Source: Methanobacteriota archaeon
GTDB taxonomy: Archaea; Hydrothermarchaeota; Hydrothermarchaeia; Hydrothermarchaeales; SZUA-236
Direction of reading: 5' to 3'
NCBI GenBank assembly: GCA_003695745.1
Contig: RFHW01000053.1
Location: 1-11,264, forward strand
DNA length: 11,264 bases
The stretch's first letter is position 1. Each line of letters begins with the position of its first letter. Positions 6,340-11,264 of the stretch are shown here, one piece after another. The notes under the pieces are model-generated. The model saw nothing but the letters and a program-made list of their open reading frames with translations. It was not told the origin of the DNA and made no database searches. Position numbers and translations under genes: made by a program.

Positions 6340-7601
6340 AGCTTTATTTCGAGACCTACGGCTGCACCAGCAACAGGGCGGACACCGAGATCATGGAGGG
6401 GCTTGTCGAGGACAGCCATGAGATCGTCGGGCGGCCGGAGGACTGTGATGTGGCGGTGATCAACTCCTGCGGCGTCATCGACGGCACGACGCGCAAGGTA
6501 ATGCGGCGTGTTCGGGAGATGAAGGGCGCTGGAAAAAGGGTTGTCCTTGCAGGCTGTCTTCCCAGGATAGACCCTGACTCGCTTCAGGATTGCAGGCCTG
6601 ACTTTGTCATGGGGCCTGATTCGATAGGGTCCATTGGCGATGTCCTTGGATCCCTCGAAGACGGGAATGATGGAGGCAGTGTACAGACCTTGAAGGTCAC
6701 TGGCTTTGACAAGGCAGCGGCGAGGAGAAGGCCGGATGGAAGCGTGATCCGGGCGATCCCCATAGCAGAGGGGTGTCTCGGAGGCTGCTCCTACTGCGGC
6801 ACAAGGTTTGCCCGCGGGAGGCTGCACAGCTATGCGCCTGAATCCATTGAGGCAGGGGTGCGCTCAGCCCTTTCATGGGGCTGCAGGGAGATACAGCTCA
6901 CTGCACAGGACACAGGCGCATATGGAGCCGACATAGGCACAGATCTGGCAGAGCTCATCAACAGGGTCTGCATGGTTGAGGGGGACTTCAGGATACGTGT
7001 GGGGATGATGAACCCCGCCCATCTCATGGGTTTTCTTGATGACCTGATAGAGGCCTTTGCCAACGAGAAGGTCTACAAATTCCTTCACCTGCCTGTGCAG
7101 AGCGGCGATGACAGGGTTCTGCAGGACATGCGCCGCGGCTATGGGGTGGAGGAGTTCACAGAGATCGTCCAGAGATTCAGAAAGGCCCACCCCGGTCTAA
7201 CCCTCTCCACAGACGTGATAATCGGCTATCCAACCGAGGATGAGGAGGCCTTTGAAAGGACATACAGGCTGATCGAAAGGATAGGGCCTGACATACTCAA
7301 CATCACCCGCTTCTCGCCCAGGCCCGGGACGCCTGCGGCCGGGCTCAGGGACATGCCAGACCGGATCAAGAAAGAGCGCTCCCGAAGGATGTCGATCCTT
7401 GCAAGGGAGGTCTCCAGCCAGATAAACAGGGGGTATGTGGGTAGGGAGGAGCAGGTGCTCGTGACAGAATATGGGAAGAAGGGCACCCTCCTTGCACGGA
7501 CACACTCCTACAAGCAGGTGGTGTTGAGGGAGGGAGTGCCCGGCGAGTTCAGGAGGGTCAGGATAAAGGATTCAACGGCCCACTATCTCGTGGCAGGATA
7601 A
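6336..7601 (+). CDS. Archaeal tRNA t6A37 methylthiotransferase (MiaB/CDKAL1-like radical SAM enzyme)
   Basis: This family adds a methylthio group to t6A at position 37 of ANN-decoding tRNAs, using two 4Fe-4S clusters and SAM. The 421-residue length is typical. Domains in order: the UPF0004 domain with cluster ligands C10 (YGCTSNRADTEIM), C45 (NSCGVIDGTTRKVMRR) and C74 (AGCLPRI); the radical SAM domain with C147, C151 and C154 in EGCLGGCSYCGTRFARG; LHLPVQSGDDRVLQDMRRGY; and a C-terminal TRAM domain with GREEQVLVTEYGKKG. The N-terminal TYGCTSNRADTEIM matches the eukaryotic/archaeal CDKAL1 branch rather than bacterial MiaB. The ATG overlaps the propeller gene's stop by 4 bp and has no separate promoter, so it is probably co-transcribed. 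All six cluster cysteines are present. Confidence 0.93.
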   Translation: MKLYFETYGCTSNRADTEIMEGLVEDSHEIVGRPEDCDVAVINSCGVIDGTTRKVMRRVREMKGAGKRVVLAGCLPRIDPDSLQDCRPDFVMGPDSIGSIGDVLGSLEDGNDGGSVQTLKVTGFDKAAARRRPDGSVIRAIPIAEGCLGGCSYCGTRFARGRLHSYAPESIEAGVRSALSWGCREIQLTAQDTGAYGADIGTDLAELINRVCMVEGDFRIRVGMMNPAHLMGFLDDLIEAFANEKVYKFLHLPVQSGDDRVLQDMRRGYGVEEFTEIVQRFRKAHPGLTLSTDVIIGYPTEDEEAFERTYRLIERIGPDILNITRFSPRPGTPAAGLRDMPDRIKKERSRRMSILAREVSSQINRGYVGREEQVLVTEYGKKGTLLARTHSYKQVVLREGVPGEFRRVRIKDSTAHYLVAG

Positions 7602-7605
7602 ATCC

Positions 7606-7616
7606 TTAAATACTAT
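7606..7616 (+). promoter_or_regulatory. TATA box for the small membrane protein genes
   Basis: TTAAATACTAT starts 4 bp after the methylthiotransferase stop codon and is centred about 45 bp before the ATG at 7656. The predicted leader of about 17-20 nt contains the hairpin at 7641-7653. Confidence 0.5.
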
Positions 7617-7640
7617 CGGCAGGGATATTATCTAATAGGG

Positions 7641-7653
7641 CAGGTGATACCTG
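7641..7653 (+). promoter_or_regulatory. Ribosome binding site inside a short hairpin
   Basis: CAGGT-GAT-ACCTG forms a 5-bp stem with a 3-nt loop, extendable by two G-T pairs on the outside (7639-7655). The Shine-Dalgarno AGGTGA (7642-7647) that fixes the ATG at 7656 (8 nt spacing) lies in the 5' arm and loop, so pairing would hide it. Confidence 0.6.
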
Positions 7654-7655
7654 TT

Positions 7656-7841
7656 ATGGCAGAGATTGACCTTCTCTTTGGAGCCTATTTCGGATATGCG
7701 GTAGCTGTTGTGCTGGTCTTCATCATCATAATAGCCATCATCAATCAGCAGGGTGGCGAGGAGGAAAAAGAGAAGAAGTACGATGTGGAGTTCAAGAACG
7801 GGAGATACGTGCTCCACAAGAAAAGGAAGCCCAAGTTTTAG
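7656..7841 (+). CDS. Small membrane protein with charged cytoplasmic tail, function unknown
   Basis: I do not recognise this 61-residue protein. One strongly hydrophobic helix spans residues 10-29 (YAVAVVLVFIIIIAII core). It is followed by an acidic-basic stretch (GGEEEKEKK) and a Lys/Arg-rich end (LHKKRKPKF), suggesting an N-out, C-in single-pass protein. An upstream GTG at 7644 is in frame, but it lies within the Shine-Dalgarno AGGTGA, which is well placed for the ATG at 7656, so I use the latter. The gene has its own TATA box. Twelve bp separate it from the zinc-ribbon membrane protein gene, and the two are probably co-transcribed. Its short acidic-then-basic tail could contact a soluble partner; this is speculation. 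Confidence 0.65.
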   Translation: MAEIDLLFGAYFGYAVAVVLVFIIIIAIINQQGGEEEKEKKYDVEFKNGRYVLHKKRKPKF

Positions 7842-7853
7842 CTCCATGATACT

Positions 7854-8117
7854 ATGGCTGTCTGTTTTGATTGTGGCAGGGAGTTTCCAGATGGCGAGAG
7901 ATACTGTCCCTTTTGCGGCAGCCCTGCTGAGGTGGAGATCCCTTCGGACCGGGATTTAAGGGATGCCTCACCAGGCTACAGCGCCGGTGGCGGCGGCAGA
8001 AGGCTGATTGTGCTTCTTTTTGCGCTCATCCTCTTTCTTGGGCTGCTTCTCTTCATCGTCTATATGGAACGGCTGATCTCGGTCAAGACAGCGCAGATAA
8101 GCGCCTCCATCTATTAG
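7854..8117 (+). CDS. Zinc-ribbon protein with one membrane helix, function unknown
   Basis: This 87-residue protein begins with a zinc ribbon of the C-x2-C-x10-C-x2-C type (C4, C7, C18, C21 in VCFDCGREFPDGERYCPFCG). A polar, Gly-rich linker follows (residues 25-48), then a hydrophobic helix at residues 51-70 preceded by RR, and a short polar tail. The Arg pair implies that the zinc ribbon faces the cytoplasm. Zinc ribbons joined to one membrane helix are common in archaeal small proteins of unknown role. No Shine-Dalgarno is seen before the ATG, which starts 12 bp after the preceding stop, so translation may depend on re-initiation. An ATG six bases upstream (7846-7848) is not in a better context. 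Confidence 0.7.
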   Translation: MAVCFDCGREFPDGERYCPFCGSPAEVEIPSDRDLRDASPGYSAGGGGRRLIVLLFALILFLGLLLFIVYMERLISVKTAQISASIY

Positions 8118-8170
8118 ACAGAGAGGGGGAGAGCTGCTCCGGTCTTTTCTCGCCTCCAGAGTGGGCAATA

Positions 8171-8181
8171 ACTATTTAATT
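8171..8181 (+). promoter_or_regulatory. TATA box of the CBS-led operon
   Basis: ACTATTTAATT is centred about 29 bp before the ATG at 8205. No Shine-Dalgarno lies between, so a leaderless or nearly leaderless mRNA is predicted. It is the only convincing promoter found from here to the window end. Confidence 0.55.
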
Positions 8182-8204
8182 CCCCTGTTTCAATATAGGA
8201 TGCG

Positions 8205-8585
8205 ATGGACCTTTATAAATTGAGAGTCGAGGACATCATGATCAGGGATTTCGTCACCGCCGACTCCAGCGATAAGGTGGCCAATGCCAATCTCAAGATG
8301 GTGAGAAAAGGCATCGGCGGCCTCCCAGTTGTTGACGAGAGCAGGCTCGTGGGGATCATAACACACCGGGACATCGTCCTCAGCGGGGAGAATGTTATGG
8401 GGCTCCATGTGGGCGATATCATGACAAAGGACGTGAGGACCGTTGAAAGCAGCGCCACCATCAAAGATGTGGTAAAGCTCATGAGCGAGACAGGATACCA
8501 GAGGATACCTGTGACAGAGAAGGGGAGGCTTGTGGGGATGGTGACCCAGAGCTGCATCATAAACGCCCTTTCCAGGTGCCTCTAG
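8205..8585 (+). CDS. Two-CBS-domain (Bateman module) protein
   Basis: The 126-residue protein is nearly all CBS pair: CBS1 at about residues 7-60 (VEDIMIRDFVTADSSDKV, GGLPVVDESRLVGIITHRDI) and CBS2 at about 68-122 (VGDIMTKDVRTVESSATIKD, QRIPVTEKGRLVGMVTQSC). CBS pairs sense adenine nucleotides or SAM and usually dimerise; with no fused effector domain, this one probably acts on a partner protein. It is the first gene of a tight run with the unknown 279-residue protein, the NadA-family protein and the AOR. The stop (8583-8585) is 2 nt before the next start, and the next gene's Shine-Dalgarno AGGTG lies inside its last codons. A cofactor- or energy-sensing role for this gene set is an inference. 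Confidence 0.88.
   Translation: MDLYKLRVEDIMIRDFVTADSSDKVANANLKMVRKGIGGLPVVDESRLVGIITHRDIVLSGENVMGLHVGDIMTKDVRTVESSATIKDVVKLMSETGYQRIPVTEKGRLVGMVTQSCIINALSRCL
8574..8578 (+). promoter_or_regulatory. Shine-Dalgarno of the unknown 279-residue protein
   Basis: AGGTG inside the last codons of the CBS gene lies 9 nt before the ATG at 8588. It decides against the in-frame GTG at 8576, which would itself lie in the ribosome site. Confidence 0.6.
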
Positions 8586-8587
8586 AT

Positions 8588-9427
8588 ATGATGCCCCTTC
8601 ACTGCCGGGTCGTCGCCCTTAAGGAGGTGTCCTTTCCACTCACTGAGGAGGGGATCAGGGAGGGGCTGGCTGGCTCAAAGGTCTATAGCGGCACAGAATA
8701 CCTTGTTCTTAGAAAGAGCGATGAGACGGCTGTTGTGGAGGTTGTAAAGGAAGGTGAGGGCCTCTTTAACAGGGTAGCTTGTGTGAAGGTCATATCCCTG
8801 CCGGAGGAGACGGTCTTTTTGGAGTCAGATGTGGATGTGCTGAGCGTGAGGGAGATGAAGGGGCTTGCCGCATCTGTGGATGCCAGGGTCGTTGCCGTGA
8901 GGGGCAGGTTTTACCATGTGAACTTCTATGTGAAGGACCCCGCGCCTGTGGAGGTGGGGATCTTGGACACTGTGCCGCCCTATCCCTCCAAGCTTGCTAC
9001 CCTGGCTGAGGAGGCTGCCCGTGATATCCCAAGGGACATACTTCTGAAGCCTGAGCTTGTGGACATCACAGAAGGTCTCTCCCGGGTGCCGCAGAAGACG
9101 GTCATGTTCCCCTGCCGGGGAGGCGGGAACCTTGTTCCAGGCAAGGAGGTCCTGTATCTCGATGAGGCGCCTGAGCTCCCGCACCGCGACATCCTTCTCG
9201 TGGGCTGCAGGACCTCTGAGGAGATATTCAACGATCTATATGGCTTTGTGCCTGAGAGGAAAGATTTTTGTCTGAGAGACACCGTAAAAGATAAAAGTCT
9301 GCCCACAATAGTAAAGTGCTCCAAGGTCAAAGAGGGGGTCATAAGGGAAGGCAACCTCTTCATCGTGCCCTGGGGCGCTGTGGCCGAGGACGTGAGATCA
9401 GCTTTGAAGATGGCCCTTGAGAGGTGA
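8588..9427 (+). CDS. Conserved-looking soluble protein of unknown function, 279 residues
   Basis: I do not recognise a characterised family. The protein has no signal peptide or membrane segment. The N-terminal part (about 1-85) looks beta-rich. The middle contains RFYHVNFYVKDPAPVEVGIL and TVPPYPSKLATLAEEA (residues 107-143), the segments most likely to be conserved. The C-terminal half has GGGNLVPGKEVLYLDE (178-193), DILLVGCRTSEEIFNDLYG (201-219) and VPWGAVAEDV (260-269). Cysteines at 6, 65, 176, 207, 228 and 244 do not form a CxxC motif, although C176 (FPCRGGG) and C207 (VGCRTSEEIF) sit in glycine-rich turns. The start at 8588 is set by AGGTG 9 nt upstream; the Met at 8591 is a possible alternative. 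Its stop overlaps the Shine-Dalgarno of the NadA-family gene. A partner or pathway enzyme acting with NadA-like and AOR proteins is an inference from position only. Confidence 0.75.
   Translation: MMPLHCRVVALKEVSFPLTEEGIREGLAGSKVYSGTEYLVLRKSDETAVVEVVKEGEGLFNRVACVKVISLPEETVFLESDVDVLSVREMKGLAASVDARVVAVRGRFYHVNFYVKDPAPVEVGILDTVPPYPSKLATLAEEAARDIPRDILLKPELVDITEGLSRVPQKTVMFPCRGGGNLVPGKEVLYLDEAPELPHRDILLVGCRTSEEIFNDLYGFVPERKDFCLRDTVKDKSLPTIVKCSKVKEGVIREGNLFIVPWGAVAEDVRSALKMALER
9421..9427 (+). promoter_or_regulatory. Shine-Dalgarno overlapping a stop codon, sets a TTG start
   Basis: GAGGTGA contains the stop TGA (9425-9427) of the unknown protein and lies 6 nt before TTG at 9434, the only suitable in-frame start for the NadA-family gene. 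The overlap suggests translational coupling. Confidence 0.6.
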
Positions 9428-9433
9428 ATAAGA

Positions 9434-10501
9434 TTGAAGGTATGGTCCCATTTCTATCCGAGCCTTGACGTGCAGCTTGCAAGCGACTACACGGGAGGGA
9501 CAGAGGGGCTCTGCAAGATGGCGGACCAGATGAAGAAGCCCGATGACATACTCATGAGCTCTGTGGCCTTCATGGCCGAGGACGTCCTCTGCCTTGCGCC
9601 TGAGGGGAGCAGGGTCTTTCTCCCATTCGCCATCATAAAGGCGGGGAAGGAGTTCTTCAGGCCCCGCTGCCCCATGGTGATAGATCAGGGCAGGAGCGCG
9701 GTGATAACGGAGGACATCCTCTCAGACGAGATAAACGGCGTCTACATAAACGCCCCGGCCTATCTAAAGGCCCATCCCAAGATCGATTTCATCTACAACT
9801 CATCCCTTGCCATCGAGATATTCACAGACCTTGAGAAGGATGCAGATCGGATCCATCTCTATGGCGATGAGAATGTGAACATGTTCATCTCCTATATGCT
9901 GAAGAGGAAGGTGAAGTCCCATCCAGAGGGCTGTGTCTGCCCCACACACAACAGGATCGACCTTGAGGATGTGAAGACCATCTATGATGCGGCCTGCAAG
10001 GGCTATGGCGCCGAGAACGTGGGGATCCTGATCCACGGCGAGAACCGGCCTGAGACGCTGCGCTGGGGGATCGAGAAGGGCGCCCTCATCAGCGGCACAG
10101 GCGGCATGTACAGGGAGGTGGAGAAGGGGGAGAAATGCGCCTATGTGATCGCCACAGAGGAGGGTCTTGTGTCCCGTATAAAACACGATTTTCCTGACAA
10201 GAAGATACTGCCTGTTCTCGCCCACTGCCCGAACATGAAGACCATCACCCTGGAGCATCTGAGGCTTTCAAAGAAGAGGATCAAAGAGGGCAGGGTCGGG
10301 GCCCGCGCCGTGATGGACAGGACAAAGCCGCCCTACTATACTGTGGAGGTTGTAGATGAGAAGTGCTGTGTGGAGCGGGATGGCTGCGACATACTCCCCA
10401 CGCCCATTGAGATCGTGATCCCCGATGACATACGGGAGGTTGCTGCAGAGAGGCTCAGGGACATGCTCTATCACGCAGCCGGCCAGGGCCTGGGCGAATG
10501 A
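9434..10501 (+). CDS. NadA-family (quinolinate synthase-like) 4Fe-4S protein, divergent and enlarged
   Basis: NadA condenses iminoaspartate with dihydroxyacetone phosphate to quinolinate in NAD synthesis, on a 4Fe-4S cluster held by three cysteines. Landmarks recur in order: SHFYP (H6, Y8) for AHNYQ; SSVAFMAED; candidate ligand C79 in RCPM; VYIN (Y104, N106); C169 in CPTH; H201 and E203 in IHGEN for HPEC; GTGG; ATEEGL; and C265 in HCPNMK. The triplicate fold, catalytic His/Tyr/Asn/Glu and three ligands thus look preserved. It has 355 residues against about 300 for most NadA. The excess includes roughly 40 residues (about 280-322) carrying C311, C312 and C318. No nadB, aspartate dehydrogenase or nadC is nearby. 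It may be true NadA or a paralog with another substrate. TTG start chosen from GGTGA and the N-terminal match. Confidence 0.75.
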   Translation: MKVWSHFYPSLDVQLASDYTGGTEGLCKMADQMKKPDDILMSSVAFMAEDVLCLAPEGSRVFLPFAIIKAGKEFFRPRCPMVIDQGRSAVITEDILSDEINGVYINAPAYLKAHPKIDFIYNSSLAIEIFTDLEKDADRIHLYGDENVNMFISYMLKRKVKSHPEGCVCPTHNRIDLEDVKTIYDAACKGYGAENVGILIHGENRPETLRWGIEKGALISGTGGMYREVEKGEKCAYVIATEEGLVSRIKHDFPDKKILPVLAHCPNMKTITLEHLRLSKKRIKEGRVGARAVMDRTKPPYYTVEVVDEKCCVERDGCDILPTPIEIVIPDDIREVAAERLRDMLYHAAGQGLGE

Positions 10502-11264
10502 CCATGACCCCCGGAGGGATCGCTGGCAGGGTCCTCAGGGTGAACCTCTCGAAGGGCACCATAAAGACTGAGAGGCCGGATGAGGGTTTTTACAGGAAAT
10601 ATGTGGGCGGGCGGGCTGCCGCCCTTCGCTATCTCCTGAGCGAGCTCCCCGCGGGCGTTGACCCTCTCTCGCCGGAGAACATGCTCGTCTTCTTCACAGG
10701 GCCGCCTGTGGGTACCTCTGCCATGGGCTTTTCAAGGTTCACCTGCGCCGCCAAATCGCCATTGACAGGGGGCTATGGCGAGGGCGAGGCCGGCGGTTAC
10801 TGGGCGCCTGAGCTGAAAAAAGCAGGCTGGGACGGCATCATAGTTGAGGGCCGTGCAGAGAATCCTTGCTATCTTCTGGTCCGCGAAAGCGAGGTGGAGA
10901 TCGTGGACGGGGAGGGTGTTTGGGGGCTGAGGACAAAGGAGGCTCAGGAGCGGATCAGAGAGGAGAATGGTGACGGAAGGCTGAGGGTCCTGCAGATCGG
11001 GCCGGCGGGCGAGCGTCTTGTGAGGTTTGCCTGCATAGTGAATGAGCTCCGCCATTTCGTGGGGCGATGCGGTCTTGGCGCTGTGATGGGCTCAAAGAAC
11101 CTTAAGGCCATCGCGGTGCGCGGCACCGGGAAGGTGGGTGTCGCCGATCCAGAAGGGCTGAAGGGCCTCAACAGATGGTTCATGGACAGCTACCGGGGGA
11201 ACCCGGATGTATCAGGGCTTTCTCGATACGGCACTGCCCAGTACATTAACTCCCAGAACGAGAC
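10498..11264 (+). CDS. Aldehyde:ferredoxin oxidoreductase family protein, N-terminal part (cut by window edge)
   Basis: AOR-family enzymes oxidise aldehydes (or reduce acids) with a tungsto- or molybdo-bispterin and one 4Fe-4S cluster, exchanging electrons with ferredoxin in the cytosol. About 255 codons are present of a usual ~600. Visible N-terminal-domain signatures: GGIAGRVLRVNLSKGTI, YVGGRAAALRYLL, PENMLVFFTGPPVGTSAMG, FTCAAKSPLTGGYGEGEAGG, ELKKAGWDGIIVEGRAENP and, near residue 190, GRCGLGAVMGSKNLKAIAVR, where Cys replaces the commoner Gly. The Fe-S ligand motif and second pterin loop lie beyond the window, so subfamily and metal cannot be decided. The ATG at 10498 overlaps the NadA-like stop (ATGA), implying coupled translation; a second in-frame ATG lies at 10504. 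Confidence 0.92.
   Translation, partial: MTMTPGGIAGRVLRVNLSKGTIKTERPDEGFYRKYVGGRAAALRYLLSELPAGVDPLSPENMLVFFTGPPVGTSAMGFSRFTCAAKSPLTGGYGEGEAGGYWAPELKKAGWDGIIVEGRAENPCYLLVRESEVEIVDGEGVWGLRTKEAQERIREENGDGRLRVLQIGPAGERLVRFACIVNELRHFVGRCGLGAVMGSKNLKAIAVRGTGKVGVADPEGLKGLNRWFMDSYRGNPDVSGLSRYGTAQYINSQNE

Noticed and set aside
8141..8150. T-rich terminator after the zinc-ribbon gene
   Set aside because: The run is short and interrupted (TCTTTTCT) without a supporting stem, too weak to list.
9434..10501. Loss of the first Fe-S cysteine in the NadA-like protein, suggested by MSSVAFMAE replacing the FCGVHFMAE type motif
   Set aside because: From memory of NadA structures, that Cys is not a cluster ligand; the first ligand lies later in a CPM-type motif, and C79 in RCPM fits.
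1..11264. CRISPR array, tRNA or rRNA gene, insertion sequence or phage element
   Set aside because: No regularly spaced direct repeats, no cloverleaf-like sequence noticed, and no transposase, integrase or terminal inverted repeats were found on reading both strands.

Overview
The window reads as a GC-rich euryarchaeal chromosome segment. The evidence is archaeal: an Elp3 of the archaeal type (radical-SAM cysteines spaced C-x4-C-x2-C), a RecA/KaiC-like ATPase, a geranylgeranyl-reductase-family flavoprotein, an archaeal-type PurM, an archaeal MiaB/CDKAL1-like methylthiotransferase, a NadA-family protein and an aldehyde:ferredoxin oxidoreductase (AOR). TATA boxes lie about 25-30 bp upstream of starts, several transcripts look leaderless, and AGG/AGA codons dominate for arginine. 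The AOR fits an anaerobe using tungsten or molybdenum. I cannot place the organism below Euryarchaeota.

Layout. 1-806 (-) is purM, cut by the window edge. Divergent from it, 871-2439 (+) is elp3, which overlaps tail-to-tail by 6 bp with a KaiC-like ATPase at 2434-3174 (-). 3294-4547 (+) is a geranylgeranyl-reductase-family flavoprotein, followed by a 37-codon single-pass membrane protein with its own promoter. 4793-5098 (-) is a small winged-helix protein. 5218-6339 (+) is a secreted, C-terminally anchored beta-propeller protein. Its stop codon overlaps the start of a t6A37 tRNA methylthiotransferase-like gene (6336-7601). Two small membrane proteins follow: 7656-7841, with a hairpin over its ribosome binding site, and 7854-8117, a zinc ribbon plus one membrane helix.

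The last third (8205 to the window end) looks like one operon: a two-CBS-domain protein, an unrecognised 279-residue protein, a divergent NadA-family Fe-S protein and the N-terminal third of an AOR. The gaps are +2, +6 and -4 bp, and the only clear promoter lies before the CBS gene. No other NAD-biosynthesis gene is visible nearby. This gene set is the best candidate for an undescribed pathway here.

Apart from that operon, the genes are mostly housekeeping: purine synthesis, two tRNA anticodon-loop modification enzymes (wobble U34 and A37), and lipid or quinone reduction. No tRNA, rRNA, CRISPR array, insertion sequence or phage gene was seen.
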